A program made the translations under genes and the position numbers. Under the pieces are notes generated by a model that saw only the letters and a program-made list of their open reading frames with translations, made no database searches and had not been told where the DNA came from. This document shows positions 9,264-18,984 of a stretch of 64,000 bases of DNA, in pieces. Source of the DNA: Desulfotignum sp032250905 (GTDB lineage Bacteria > Desulfobacterota > Desulfobacteria > Desulfobacterales > Desulfobacteraceae); NCBI GenBank assembly GCA_032250905.1, contig JAVVEQ010000003.1, positions 62,001-126,000 of the forward strand. The letters run 5' to 3'. Numbering within the stretch: the stretch's first letter is position 1; each line of letters begins with the position of its first letter.

Positions 9264-10834
9264 GGCTGATACCTCCTTTTAAAATATTGTCTGATTTTTA
9301 CCACAAAACCCATGCCCAATGCAATAAGACAGATACCGGTAAACAGATCCCCGTAACGGGTATAAAGAGATATGTGGGTGAGGGCCGGCATGGATCTGAC
9401 AATCACGGCATCGGTAAACAGTGCGGTGGTGTCAAATACACGGCCCGTGGGGTCGATAAATCCGGAGATACCGGTGTTGGCGGCCCGGGCAAGGCTCCGC
9501 CGGTTTTCCACGGCCCTGAAAACCGCAACGGCAAAATGCTGGGCTGCCGCAGAGGTGTGGCCGAACCAGGCGTCGTTGGTCACGGTGGTCAGCAGATCAG
9601 CGCCTTTTTTGACAAACTGCCGGGAAATATCTGGAAACAGGATCTCGAAACAGATCAACACCCCGGTATGATGGGTTTTAAATGCCAAGGGGGTGAATAC
9701 CGGTTCTCCGCCGGAAAAATTGCCGGCCTCAGCAGTCAGCTTTTCAATGAAAAACAACAGATCCTGGAACGGCACATATTCGCCGAACGGCACCAGGTGG
9801 GTTTTGTCGTAACTCCCTTCTGGCAAAGCCAGAGGCGTGAGCATCAATACCCGGTTGTAGTACCGGACCGGATCATGGGATGTGTCCACCGCCGGGGTGC
9901 CGATCAGAAAATGGGTGCTGGCCTGGCGGATATAGTCATCCACCTGGTTGGAAAGCAGGGTGTTTTGACCGTAATAAAACGGCAGGGCGGTTTCCGGCCA
10001 GATGATCAGGTCCGTTTGTAATCGGGCGGCTTCAAGCGACATGACCCCGTATTTTTCAATGGTGTTTTTGCGGAATGCCATATCCCATTTCATGCCCTGG
10101 GCAATATTTCCCTGGATGATGGCCAGGCGGATTTCCGGTGCCTGTACCACTTTTTTCTCCAGATCGGGAAGTCGAAACATGGCATACCCGTAAGCGGCGG
10201 CCAGAAGCATCAGGGTGTAACCGAAACCGATGAAAAAAGGGATTCCCGACGCAGAATTTCCAGGATATCCGGACCGCTGTTTGGCCATTATGTACTGCCA
10301 TCCCATTGCCGTCATCGCGCTGCAAAGCACCAGAAGAAAAGAAACACCGTAAACTCCGGTCACGTCCGCCATCTGAATCATCCACCGGTTCCCTGCCTGG
10401 CTGTATCCTAAAAGCCCCCATGGAAACCCGGTGAACAGACAGGACCGCACCCATTCAAGGCCGGTCCAGAGGGCGGCGGCGGCCAGCGGCATCAGTGCCG
10501 GGTGCGGGGCCAGTTTGTTGAGTCCAAAGGCAAACAGGGCCGGATAAAGGGACAGATACAGGCACAGAAGTATCAGTGCAGCCACCGCCGGTACCGGGTG
10601 TAATCCACCGAAGGTGCACAACGTGGGAACAATCCAGTAAATCAGCGTAATGAAATGAATGAACCCTGCGGCCAACCCGGCAATAAATCCCTGCCTGGCC
10701 GTCAGGGTTGACAAAGAGACAATCAAGGGGGCCAGAGCGATGAACCCCAGATAATACAGGTCAGCGTCGGGAAAACTCAGGGTGAGCAGCAGGCCGCTCA
10801 CCATTGCGGGGAAAAAAAAGTACAGAACGGGCAT
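9260..10834 (-). CDS. lnt: Apolipoprotein N-acyltransferase
   Basis: 524 residues from ATG 10834, six bases after the fabG stop; a longer upstream reading would overlap fabG and lacks family similarity. The N-terminal 200 residues form about six to seven membrane helices. The C-terminal half is a nitrilase-type domain with the expected catalytic residues: Glu in WPETALPF, Lys in YDKTHLVPFGEY and Cys in GVLICFEILFPD. The enzyme adds the third acyl chain to lipoproteins at the outer face of the inner membrane, so a didermic envelope is implied. The stop overlaps the prfB start as ATGA. Confidence 0.94.
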   Translation of the reverse strand: MPVLYFFFPAMVSGLLLTLSFPDADLYYLGFIALAPLIVSLSTLTARQGFIAGLAAGFIHFITLIYWIVPTLCTFGGLHPVPAVAALILLCLYLSLYPALFAFGLNKLAPHPALMPLAAAALWTGLEWVRSCLFTGFPWGLLGYSQAGNRWMIQMADVTGVYGVSFLLVLCSAMTAMGWQYIMAKQRSGYPGNSASGIPFFIGFGYTLMLLAAAYGYAMFRLPDLEKKVVQAPEIRLAIIQGNIAQGMKWDMAFRKNTIEKYGVMSLEAARLQTDLIIWPETALPFYYGQNTLLSNQVDDYIRQASTHFLIGTPAVDTSHDPVRYYNRVLMLTPLALPEGSYDKTHLVPFGEYVPFQDLLFFIEKLTAEAGNFSGGEPVFTPLAFKTHHTGVLICFEILFPDISRQFVKKGADLLTTVTNDAWFGHTSAAAQHFAVAVFRAVENRRSLARAANTGISGFIDPTGRVFDTTALFTDAVIVRSMPALTHISLYTRYGDLFTGICLIALGMGFVVKIRQYFKRRYQP

Positions 10835-10839
10835 CGATC

Positions 10840-11574
10840 TTAAATCAGTCCGCCGTTGACGCCGATGACCTGGCCGTTGACATAACTGGCTTCCTTTGAA
10901 CACAAAAAGGTGACCACATGTGCCACCTCGTCAGGGTGTCCCAGGCGGCCGGCCGGGATCTCTTTTTTGATTTTTTCCAGATCCAGGCCTGCCAGCATGC
11001 CGGTTTCAATGAACCCCGGAGCCACCGCATTCACGGTGATGCCCCGGCTGCCGATTTCTTTTGCCAGGGCCCGGGTTGCCCCGATGAGCCCGGCTTTGGC
11101 TGTGCTGTAGTTGACCTGTCCGGCATTGCCCACCTGACCGGCCGCTGAGCTGATATTGATGATCCGGCCGAAGCGCTGTTTGATCATCTGGCGTACCACC
11201 GGGCGGGTCAGGTGATAAAATCCGTTCAAATGGGTGTCCAGCACGGTTTCCCAGGCGGGTTTCTTCATCATGGCAAACAGGCGGTCATCCCGGACACCGG
11301 CATTGTTCACCAGAATATCCAGGCGGCTGCGCTGTTCGATAACCAAGGCCACCGCCTCGTCACACTGGGACTGGCGGGTCACGTCAAACCGTAGCAGTGC
11401 GGCCTGGCCGTTCTGGTTTTGAATGTCGTCCAGGGTGTTTTGGGCCGCGGCTTCATCGGACCGGAAATTGATATAGACAAAGATCCCCTGGTCAGCCAGT
11501 TTCCGGGCAATGGCTCGTCCGATGCCTCTGGATGCCCCGGTGATCAAAGCAGTCTGTTGAATCCAAGTGTTCAT
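10840..11574 (-). CDS. fabG: 3-oxoacyl-[acyl-carrier-protein] reductase (SDR family)
   Basis: 244 residues, the family's usual length. The Rossmann glycine motif TGASRGIG is at residues 13-20, NNAG near 90, and the catalytic Ser/Tyr/Lys are seen as ISSAAG and VNYSTAKAG. It reduces 3-oxoacyl-ACP with NADPH in fatty acid elongation. It is the first gene of a minus-strand unit with lnt and prfB. Other SDRs acting on acyl-CoA have the same motifs, so the ACP substrate is inferred from length and closeness to the FabG consensus; no other fab genes are adjacent. Confidence 0.85.
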   Translation of the reverse strand: MNTWIQQTALITGASRGIGRAIARKLADQGIFVYINFRSDEAAAQNTLDDIQNQNGQAALLRFDVTRQSQCDEAVALVIEQRSRLDILVNNAGVRDDRLFAMMKKPAWETVLDTHLNGFYHLTRPVVRQMIKQRFGRIINISSAAGQVGNAGQVNYSTAKAGLIGATRALAKEIGSRGITVNAVAPGFIETGMLAGLDLEKIKKEIPAGRLGHPDEVAHVVTFLCSKEASYVNGQVIGVNGGLI

Positions 11575-11677
11575 GCGATTCCCATATCACCCATTGGTCC
11601 GGATTTCAAGACCCGGAAACCGGAATAATTTTATTTGGCTTTACAATTTTGTGGCTGGATGCTATTTTGAATTTTGG

Positions 11678-11693
11678 TCATATGTGTATATGA
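11678..11693. promoter_or_regulatory. Small inverted repeat before the Hsp20 gene
   Basis: TCATAT and ATATGA flank GTGT, 24 nt before the Hsp20 start, in the AT-rich gap between divergent fabG and hsp20. It could be an operator or chance. Confidence 0.3.
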
Positions 11694-11716
11694 ACACCAT
11701 CTGCAGGAGCTTTTTT

Positions 11717-12169
11717 ATGGAACATATAGAGATTCGTTTCGGCAGTAATCTCGATACTTACGAAACCGATGAAAAATCATTTCACAACATGTTTCAATCC
11801 GTAAATCCCATGTTCTGTTTTTCAAAACGGATCTGGAAACCCCAGATGGACATTTTTGAGACTCAAAATGAGATCGTTATTCAGGCGGAGATCGCCGGGG
11901 TGCAGAAGCAGGATATCATCATCGAGATCAGCAGCAAAGCGGTCAAAATTTCAGGAAACCGGAAAAGTGCCCGGCTGGATCCCGCAGCCACCTACCGGCT
12001 GGCTGAGATACAGTTCGGCCAGTTTGAACGGGTGTTATATCTTCCCTGCATGATCGATGTGGAAAAGGTGTCTGCCGTGTTCAACAACGGTTTTCTTCAA
12101 CTGACAATGGGTAAACTGTTTTCAGAAAATTTCAAACCGGCGCATGATCTGTCCATGGATTTCATCTAG
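11717..12169 (+). CDS. Small heat-shock protein, Hsp20/alpha-crystallin family
   Basis: 150 residues from ATG 11717, which has AGGAG 7 nt upstream; longer readings through the promoter region are unlikely. The alpha-crystallin domain runs from about residue 45 (WKPQMDIFETQNEIVIQAE) to about 135. It contains the conserved beta-strand ending VSAVFNNGFLQLTMG, equivalent to the A-x-x-x-n-G-v-L box. Family role: ATP-independent holdase for unfolding proteins in the cytoplasm. It lies 29 nt before lon, so chaperone and protease may be co-induced. The C-terminal I-x-I anchor is not obvious. Confidence 0.85.
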   Translation: MEHIEIRFGSNLDTYETDEKSFHNMFQSVNPMFCFSKRIWKPQMDIFETQNEIVIQAEIAGVQKQDIIIEISSKAVKISGNRKSARLDPAATYRLAEIQFGQFERVLYLPCMIDVEKVSAVFNNGFLQLTMGKLFSENFKPAHDLSMDFI

Positions 12170-12198
12170 CTGTCCTGCCCAGTCACAAAGGGGAATAC

Positions 12199-14553
12199 AT
12201 GGATGACATCAGACATTCGGCCGCTGCCATCTCCACCAATGATATTCCAGGCAGGCTTCCCATCCTTCCCCTTGTGGATACCAACCTGTTTCCCAAAATG
12301 GTGCTTCCGCTCGTATTGATTCAGAAAGAGGCCATTGATTTGATCGATGAAGCCATGGCCGGTTCCAGAATGCTGGGGTTGATCCTGTCCAGAAAACCGG
12401 ATCCGGGGTCGAAACACCGGGCCGAGGATCTGCATCGTATCGGTACCGTGGCCATGATCCTGAAAATGTCTAAAATGGAAGATGAAAAAGCCCAGCTGCT
12501 GATCCAGGGACTGAACCGCTTCAAGACGGTGCGATTTCTTCAGGGAAAGCCCTATCTTCAGGCGGAGATCGAGGTGCTGAGCTGCAAAAATCTGGACCGG
12601 ACGGTTGAAAACCGGGCGCTCATGGCCAATATCGTCGAGCAGTATGAAAAAATCGTCAAACTGTCTCCCGGACTTCCGGGAGAGATGGCCCACATGATCA
12701 AGTCTCTTCAGGAACCCAATGTGCTGGCCGACATGGTGGCATCCACCATCAATGCACCGGTGAAAGAAAAACAGAAAGTGCTGGAAATCCTCAATGTGAA
12801 GCTGCGCCTGAAAAAAGTCACCCGCCTGGTCAATGATCAGCTGGAAATTCTTGAAATGGGTTCCCGTATCCAGAACCAGGTCAAGGAAGACATGGACAAA
12901 CAACAGCGGGAATATTATCTGCGCCGACAGCTCAAAGCCATTCGGGAAGAACTGGGGGAAACCGATGCTGAAAGTGTGGAAATCCGTGAATACCGGGCAT
13001 TGATCAAGAAAAGCCGCCTGCCTGAAGAAGCGGAAAAAGAAGCGGATCGGGAGCTGCAGCGGCTGGCCCGCATGCATGCCTCCTCGTCGGAATATGTGGT
13101 GGCATCCACCTATCTGGACTGGCTCACCAGCCTGCCCTGGCATGAGGCATCCAAAGATGTGCTGGATATCAAGTCTGCCCGCCGCATCCTGAACCAGGAC
13201 CACTATGGGCTGGAAAAGCCCAAAAAACGGATTCTGGAATTTCTGGCGGTCAGGAAACTCAAGAAAAACTCCAAAGGTCCGATTCTGTGTTTCACCGGCC
13301 CCCCCGGCACCGGAAAAACGTCCCTGGGCCGGTCCATTGCAAAGGCCTTGGGCCGGGAATTCGTCCGGATTTCCCTGGGTGGGGTGCGGGACGAGGCCGA
13401 GATCCGGGGACACCGCAGAACCTATGTGGGGGCCCTGCCCGGCCGGATCATCCAGAACATCCGGAAGGCCGGAAAAAAAAATCCGGTGTTCATGCTGGAC
13501 GAGATCGACAAGCTGGACTCCTCCTACAAGGGCGATCCCTCATCAGCGCTGCTGGAGGTGCTGGACCCGGAGCAGAACAATTCGTTTACCGACCATTATC
13601 TGGATGTCGCATTCGACCTGTCGGACGTCATGTTTCTGACCACCGCCAATGTCCTGCATACCATCCCTGCACCGCTGCGGGACCGCATGGAGGTGCTGGA
13701 ACTCAACGGATACACCGAGGAGGAAAAGCACAAGATCGCCACCCGGTACCTGATTCCCAGACAGCGGGAGGCCCACGGACTCACGTCCGGACAGATCCGG
13801 TTCACCCCCGGGGCCGTCAAGAAAATCATATCCGGTTATACCAGGGAATCCGGACTGCGGAACCTGGAACGTCAGATCGGCACCATCTGCCGGGGGGTGG
13901 CCACGAAAATCGCTGAATCACAGGCGTTGAACCTGGTGATCCGCCAGGAGGACCTGCATGAATATCTCGGGCCGGTGCAGCATCTTCCGGACCTGGCCCA
14001 GCGCATACAGGTCCCCGGTGTGGTGGTGGGCCTGGCCTGGACCCCGGTGGGCGGGGAAATCCTGTTTGTGGAGGCCGTGGCCATGAAAGGGGGCAAGGAG
14101 CTGACCCTCACCGGCCAGCTCGGAGACGTGATGAAGGAGTCCGCTGCCACCGCCTTGAGTTTCATTCGTTCACATGCCGATAAATTCGGAGTGGATGACG
14201 CATTTTTTGATACCCATGATATCCATGTGCACGTGCCGGCCGGCTCCATTCCCAAGGACGGTCCTTCGGCCGGGGTCACCATGCTGGTGGCGCTGATGTC
14301 TCTGATCTCCGGTCGAAAGGTGCGGCCCCGCGTGGCCATGACCGGTGAAATCACCCTCAGGGGCGAGGTGCTGCCGGTGGGCGGGGTCAAGGAAAAAATC
14401 ATTGCCGCGCACCGGGCCGGTGTCAAGTCGGTGATTCTGCCTTTGCGGAACCAGAAGGATATGGAGGATGTGCCCACGCACATCCAGGATCAGATGAGCT
14501 TGATTTTTACCGATAACATGGAAGATATTATTTTACACGCCCTGGACCCATGA
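12199..14553 (+). CDS. lon: ATP-dependent protease Lon
   Basis: 784 residues, standard length. The N-terminal substrate-binding domain (LPILPLVDTNLFPKMVLPL) comes first, then a coiled region, the AAA+ module with Walker A GPPGTGKT near residue 369 and Walker B VFMLDEIDKL. The C-terminal protease domain has the catalytic Ser in PKDGPSAGVTM and Lys in GGVKEKIIAAH. ATG 12199 is preceded by AAAGGGG. It degrades misfolded and regulatory proteins in the cytoplasm. The stop overlaps the rlpA start (ATGA), beginning a run of four overlapping genes. Confidence 0.97.
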   Translation: MDDIRHSAAAISTNDIPGRLPILPLVDTNLFPKMVLPLVLIQKEAIDLIDEAMAGSRMLGLILSRKPDPGSKHRAEDLHRIGTVAMILKMSKMEDEKAQLLIQGLNRFKTVRFLQGKPYLQAEIEVLSCKNLDRTVENRALMANIVEQYEKIVKLSPGLPGEMAHMIKSLQEPNVLADMVASTINAPVKEKQKVLEILNVKLRLKKVTRLVNDQLEILEMGSRIQNQVKEDMDKQQREYYLRRQLKAIREELGETDAESVEIREYRALIKKSRLPEEAEKEADRELQRLARMHASSSEYVVASTYLDWLTSLPWHEASKDVLDIKSARRILNQDHYGLEKPKKRILEFLAVRKLKKNSKGPILCFTGPPGTGKTSLGRSIAKALGREFVRISLGGVRDEAEIRGHRRTYVGALPGRIIQNIRKAGKKNPVFMLDEIDKLDSSYKGDPSSALLEVLDPEQNNSFTDHYLDVAFDLSDVMFLTTANVLHTIPAPLRDRMEVLELNGYTEEEKHKIATRYLIPRQREAHGLTSGQIRFTPGAVKKIISGYTRESGLRNLERQIGTICRGVATKIAESQALNLVIRQEDLHEYLGPVQHLPDLAQRIQVPGVVVGLAWTPVGGEILFVEAVAMKGGKELTLTGQLGDVMKESAATALSFIRSHADKFGVDDAFFDTHDIHVHVPAGSIPKDGPSAGVTMLVALMSLISGRKVRPRVAMTGEITLRGEVLPVGGVKEKIIAAHRAGVKSVILPLRNQKDMEDVPTHIQDQMSLIFTDNMEDIILHALDP

Positions 14554-15353
14554 AAAAAACGTATTCTCGCACCCTTCGTATTGGCATCCTCCTGTTTGGC
14601 CTTTGTCTGCTCTGTGCCCTGTGTGGCGGATGTGGCAAATCCATTGATTCACCTCTGCCAGGCAAATCTTCTGCGCCACCGTCCCGGAAAGAGACAGGAA
14701 AAACACCTGCCACGCAACGGCCGTACACGGTTATGGGAAAGCGCTATACGCCGATTGCCAGCGCTCACGGATTTGTCCAGACCGGCATCGCCTCATGGTA
14801 TGGCAAGAAATTTCACGGCCGTAAAACCGCCAATGGTGAAATCTATGACATGTATGCCATGACTGCGGCCCATAAAACCCTGCCGATAAACACCTGGGTG
14901 GAAGTGCACAACCTGGACACCAACAAGAAAATCAAAGTGCGTATCAATGACCGGGGACCGTTTGTCACCGGCCGGATTATCGACTTGTCCTATACCGGCG
15001 CCCGAAAGGTCGACATGGTGGGGTCCGGCACGGCCCGGGTCCGGATCAGGGCGCTGGGAGCGGCCACCGAATATGACCAGAAAGAGCCGGTGGCCTTCCG
15101 GGATCTGGATTACTGGACCGGCAATTTTACGGTTCAGGTGGGGGCATTTCAGGTAAAGGCCAATGCCGACCGGTTCAGGGAAAAATTGTCCAAATCCTAT
15201 GTCAACGCCCATATTGTGGTGCATGATGATCATCGGGGCCGGTTCTACCGGGTCCGCATCGGCCGGTTCACCAGCCTTAAGGATGCGGAACGGTTCAGTG
15301 ACAACCTTGTGAAAAATGACGGCTTTGACCAGGCCTTTGCAGTGGCGGAATAA
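14550..15353 (+). CDS. rlpA: RlpA-like septal lipoprotein with SPOR domain
   Basis: 267 residues. The N-terminus is hydrophobic and ends in a Cys-rich stretch (LCALCGGC) consistent with, though not a perfect, lipobox. The double-psi beta-barrel RlpA core starts near residue 78 (TGIASWYGKKFHGRKTANGE) and includes RINDRGPFVTGRIIDLS with the catalytic-type Asp. A SPOR domain covers the last 75 residues (FTVQVGAFQVKANADRF). Family role: lytic transglycosylase acting on denuded septal peptidoglycan. Start and stop both overlap neighbours (lon, gmhB), so translation is coupled. Confidence 0.9.
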   Translation: MKKTYSRTLRIGILLFGLCLLCALCGGCGKSIDSPLPGKSSAPPSRKETGKTPATQRPYTVMGKRYTPIASAHGFVQTGIASWYGKKFHGRKTANGEIYDMYAMTAAHKTLPINTWVEVHNLDTNKKIKVRINDRGPFVTGRIIDLSYTGARKVDMVGSGTARVRIRALGAATEYDQKEPVAFRDLDYWTGNFTVQVGAFQVKANADRFREKLSKSYVNAHIVVHDDHRGRFYRVRIGRFTSLKDAERFSDNLVKNDGFDQAFAVAE

Positions 15354-15925
15354 TGAAGCTGTCAAAGGTGGTGTTCCTGGACCGGGACGGGGTGATAAAC
15401 CAGGATTCGCCGGAATATATCAAGCATCCGTCCGAGTTTCATTTCATCCCCGGCAGCCGCCGGGCCGTGGCGCGGCTGAACCGGTATGGATTTCACATTA
15501 TTGTTATCACCAACCAGTCTATAATCGGCAGAAACATGGTCACACCGCAGACCCTGGACCGGATTTTTATCAAAATGACTCAGGGAATTGAAGCGGCCGG
15601 GGGCCGCATCCTGGATATTTTTTTCTGTCCACATACACCCGACGAGGGGTGTGACTGCCGCAAACCCCGTGCCGGCTTGATTTTTCAGGCACAGAGCCGG
15701 TATGACATTGACCTGTCCCGGTCCGTTTTCGTGGGCGACAGTGTCAAGGACATTGAGGTGGCCCGGAACGCGGGCTGCGGCAGTGCCGTACTGGTGGCCA
15801 CGGGAAACGGCACCCGGGCGTTTCAGGAACTGACGGCCCGGGGCACCCCGCCGGATTATTTTGCGGAAAACCTGATGGCTTCAGCCCATTGGATCACCCG
15901 GCAACCGCGGCAGCCGGACGCATGA
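15353..15925 (+). CDS. gmhB: D-glycero-D-manno-heptose 1,7-bisphosphate 7-phosphatase-like HAD hydrolase
   Basis: 190 residues. HAD-IIIA motifs are clear: FLDRDGVIN near residue 8, VITNQS near 50, the zinc loop CPHTPDEGCDCRKPRAG near 95-110, and FVGDSVKDIEVARNAGC near 130. The Cys/His zinc loop is typical of GmhB and related HisB-N phosphatases. It would remove the 7-phosphate in ADP-heptose synthesis for LPS core. TAATG overlaps the rlpA stop and ATGA overlaps recD2. No other heptose genes are near, so the exact sugar phosphate is inferred. Confidence 0.85.
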   Translation: MKLSKVVFLDRDGVINQDSPEYIKHPSEFHFIPGSRRAVARLNRYGFHIIVITNQSIIGRNMVTPQTLDRIFIKMTQGIEAAGGRILDIFFCPHTPDEGCDCRKPRAGLIFQAQSRYDIDLSRSVFVGDSVKDIEVARNAGCGSAVLVATGNGTRAFQELTARGTPPDYFAENLMASAHWITRQPRQPDA

Positions 15926-18120
15926 TCACCATCAAAGGCGTACTGTCCCGCCTCACATACCAGAACCCGGACAACCAGTACACCGTGTGCCGCATCCAGG
16001 TGGAAAAGATCACAGACCCCATCACCGTGGTGGGATACCTGGCCGGGGTGGCGGAAGGGGAAACCCTGACCCTGAAAGGTCAGTGGGCTTCCCATCCCAA
16101 ATATGGAGACCAGTTCAAGGCCGAATCCTATGAGGTGACATTGCCGGCCACAGTGTCCGGGATACGCAGATACCTGGGGTCGGGTATGATCAAGGGAATC
16201 AGCAAATCCCTGGCCGACCGCATCGTGGACAGGTTCCAGGATCAGACCCTGGAGATGATCGAAAATCAGCCGGAAAAACTCCTGGAGGTCACCGGCATCG
16301 GGAAAGCCAAGCAGCAGATGATTGTCAAAGCCTGGAACACCCACCATGCCGTGCGAAGGGTCATGCAGTTTCTTCAGGAAAACAATGTGAATGTGGCCCA
16401 TGCCGGCCTGATTCTTAAAACCTATGGGGCCGGTGCCATGACGGTTCTGGAAAACGATCCGTTCCGCATTGCCATCGATATTCCGACCATCGGATTTTCC
16501 GCCGCCGATGCTCTGGCCCGGGCCAAAGGGGTTGAAAAAACCGATCCCGCCCGTCTGGCCGCCTGCCTGCTGTGCCAGCTCATTGTGTGTGAGGGGGAAG
16601 GCCATGTTTACGGGGTGAAACAGGAACTGTTCACCGCCTGCGCCCGCCTGGCCGGAGTGGATTCAGACCTGTTTGAACCGGCCCTGGAAACCCTGGCGGA
16701 TCAGAAAGAGATCCGGATCTGGGAAGCCCGCATCTATCTGTCCCGGCTGTACATGGCGGAAAAAGGAATTGCCGACCGGATTGATGCCCTGCTGTCCATG
16801 CCGACGCCGGGTCCCGGGATGGACCGTGAAGAGATCCTGGAACAGGTATTGTCGGGCATGGCCGTGAAATTGTCTGATGAACAGCTGGATGTGGTATGCC
16901 AGGTGATGGCCCGGAAAGTGTCCGTGATCACCGGCGGCCCCGGTACCGGTAAAACCACCCTGGTCCGGGCGTTGTGCCAGGTGTTCAGGCGCGGGCGCCT
17001 CACCGTGGTCCTTGCGGCCCCCACCGGCCGTGCCGCAAGGCGTCTTTCCGAAACCACGGGAAAAAAAGCGTTTACCCTGCACAAGCTGCTGGGATTCGAT
17101 ACGGAACAGGGCACGGTGGAACACAATTACACCAACCCGTTGAACCTGGATATCATGGTGGTGGACGAGGCCAGTATGGTGGATACCCTGCTGATGTATC
17201 ACCTGCTGCAGGCCCTGCCGGCAGCGGCCAGTCTCATTCTGGTGGGAGACACGTTTCAGCTGCCTTCGGTGGGACCGGGAAATGTATTGTCCGACATCAT
17301 GGATTCCGGCCGGGTCCGGGTATTTGCTTTGACCAGGATTTTCCGGCAGGCCCGGAAAAGTCCGATCGTGCGCCATGCCCACGACATTCGAAACGGACAA
17401 ATGCCCGATTTCAAGGCCAGGGAGGAAGAAGGGCTGTCAGAATTTTATTTCATTGAAAACCAGAACAGTGACAAAGTGGTGGCCACCATTTTAGAGCTGT
17501 GCGCCAATCGGATCCCCAGAACCTTTCCCCATATCACCGATTTTCAGGTGTTGACCCCCATGCACCGGGGCGAATCCGGCACCATCAACCTCAACCAGCA
17601 GCTTCAGGCCATACTCAATCCTGCCAAAAGCGGTATTGACAGCCACGGCATCACGTTCAAACCCGGGGACAAGGTGATGCATTTAAAAAACAACTATGAA
17701 AAAGAGGTGTTCAACGGCGACATTGGACAGGTCACCGAGGTGTCAAAGGCGGATGGGACTATTGTTGTGGATTATGACGGCCGCAGTGTGACCTATGACC
17801 TCCTGGACCTGGACGAACTCACCCTGGCCTATGCCATCTCTGTGCACAAATCCCAGGGATCGGAATACGGGGCCGTGATTATCGCCCTGACCATGTCCCA
17901 CTATCCCCTGCTCCAGCGCAATCTGCTATATACCGCGCTTACCCGGGGCAAGCAGCTGGTGATCATCGTGGGTTCCTCCCGTGCCATGCATACCGCCTTT
18001 GAAAACAACCGCACCCGCCTGCGCCGGTCCGGGCTCAAGGACCGGCTGGTTTCACGGGAGGATACGATAAGAATGGTAAAATCCGGCCCGGAAAAAAGTT
18101 CCGGGCCGGAAGATAGCTGA
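15922..18120 (+). CDS. recD2: RecD2-type ATP-dependent DNA helicase
   Basis: 732 residues from ATG 15922, which overlaps the gmhB stop; a TTG 33 nt upstream is less likely. The N-terminal OB-like region, helix-hairpin-helix segment (LLEVTGIGKAKQQMI) and long pre-helicase domain distinguish RecD2 from RecBCD RecD. Helicase motifs include Walker A ITGGPGTGKTTLVRA near residue 338, Walker B MVVDEASMVD and the C-terminal LAYAISVHKSQGSEY. Family role: 5'-3' single-strand helicase in DNA repair without RecBC. The last 13 codons contain a perfect 12-bp inverted repeat that also serves as terminator for the opposing gene. Confidence 0.92.
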   Translation: MITIKGVLSRLTYQNPDNQYTVCRIQVEKITDPITVVGYLAGVAEGETLTLKGQWASHPKYGDQFKAESYEVTLPATVSGIRRYLGSGMIKGISKSLADRIVDRFQDQTLEMIENQPEKLLEVTGIGKAKQQMIVKAWNTHHAVRRVMQFLQENNVNVAHAGLILKTYGAGAMTVLENDPFRIAIDIPTIGFSAADALARAKGVEKTDPARLAACLLCQLIVCEGEGHVYGVKQELFTACARLAGVDSDLFEPALETLADQKEIRIWEARIYLSRLYMAEKGIADRIDALLSMPTPGPGMDREEILEQVLSGMAVKLSDEQLDVVCQVMARKVSVITGGPGTGKTTLVRALCQVFRRGRLTVVLAAPTGRAARRLSETTGKKAFTLHKLLGFDTEQGTVEHNYTNPLNLDIMVVDEASMVDTLLMYHLLQALPAAASLILVGDTFQLPSVGPGNVLSDIMDSGRVRVFALTRIFRQARKSPIVRHAHDIRNGQMPDFKAREEEGLSEFYFIENQNSDKVVATILELCANRIPRTFPHITDFQVLTPMHRGESGTINLNQQLQAILNPAKSGIDSHGITFKPGDKVMHLKNNYEKEVFNGDIGQVTEVSKADGTIVVDYDGRSVTYDLLDLDELTLAYAISVHKSQGSEYGAVIIALTMSHYPLLQRNLLYTALTRGKQLVIIVGSSRAMHTAFENNRTRLRRSGLKDRLVSREDTIRMVKSGPEKSSGPEDS
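18082..18110 (-). terminator. Terminator for the QueG-like/BCCT operon inside the recD2 3' end
   Basis: Arms 18082-18093 and 18099-18110 are perfectly complementary (12 bp) with a 5-nt loop. On the minus strand the hairpin lies 26 nt beyond the QueG-like stop and is followed by ATTTTACC. The same bases encode the last residues of RecD2. Confidence 0.6.
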
Positions 18121-18135
18121 AATCATCAATCCTGC

Positions 18136-18963
18136 TCAATGGGAATCCGGCGTTTTGAACGGTTTTCCCACCGGGCAGGCCAGCTCGCATCTGCGGCAGT
18201 ATTTGATGATTTTCACAGGGTTATCCACTCCTTTGACCGGCTGTTCTGTGGCCATGTCATTGTCCTGTTCCATCTGCACATTACAAATCGGGCGGCTGTA
18301 GTGGCCGTCTCTTCCGGGAAGAATGGGCTGTCCATACGCTTCAACAGTGTATTGCCTTTTGTCAAACGCCTTCTGGGGACAGACCCTTCGGCAGAATTCC
18401 ATGCAGTCCCTGCAGGGATCAAACTGCCGGGGACCGGTGGCAAACAGGTCCGCATCCACGGTCACGGCCCGCAGCCGAACCCGGGGACCGTATTCCGGGG
18501 TGACCAGGATGTTGTTTTTTCCGATGCAGCCCAGGCCCGCCATGACCGCGGCATCCTTGAGATAGGTGCCGCCTTTTTCCACATGATAGGGCAGGTGTAC
18601 GGTCTGGATGCCGAAGCGTTCTTCGATCCATGGGCACAGTTCCCGGCAGATGTTTGCCAGGACCCTGTTACCCGGGGGGTCTTTGCGGCCGAACCACCAG
18701 TCCATCTCCGGCTCGTCTTCAGGATGAAGCACCGCAATGACCACCATGGATCTGGCATTGTCAGGCCATGCCACTTCTCCCGGTTTCAGCCCGGATTCGG
18801 ATTTCCGGGTCCCGATGCCTTCTCCGGCATGAGGCATTTTGGGCGCAAAGGTGAACGAGGGGGCGGATATGAGATCTTCCACCCGGGCGATCCCCACCAG
18901 GCTGGCCCCCAGATCTTTGGCTTTCTGTAATATGGCGGAGGATACTTTCAGCGCATTTGTCAT
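18136..18963 (-). CDS. QueG-like 4Fe-4S protein
   Basis: 275 residues. Two Cys clusters read as [4Fe-4S] ligands: CRDCMEFCRRVCP near residue 190 and YCRRCELACPVGKP near 260. The central GLGCIGKNNILVTPEYGPRVRLRAV stretch is characteristic of epoxyqueuosine reductase/reductive-dehalogenase-like proteins. It is shorter than QueG (about 350-380 residues) and lacks the C-terminal HEAT-like part, so genuine queuosine synthesis is doubtful. It begins 21 nt after the BCCT gene and shares its sigma-54 promoter, suggesting a redox or corrinoid-linked step in using the imported compound. That role is inference. Confidence 0.7.
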   Translation of the reverse strand: MTNALKVSSAILQKAKDLGASLVGIARVEDLISAPSFTFAPKMPHAGEGIGTRKSESGLKPGEVAWPDNARSMVVIAVLHPEDEPEMDWWFGRKDPPGNRVLANICRELCPWIEERFGIQTVHLPYHVEKGGTYLKDAAVMAGLGCIGKNNILVTPEYGPRVRLRAVTVDADLFATGPRQFDPCRDCMEFCRRVCPQKAFDKRQYTVEAYGQPILPGRDGHYSRPICNVQMEQDNDMATEQPVKGVDNPVKIIKYCRRCELACPVGKPFKTPDSH

Positions 18964-18984
18964 GATCGAATTCCTTTGACCCGC

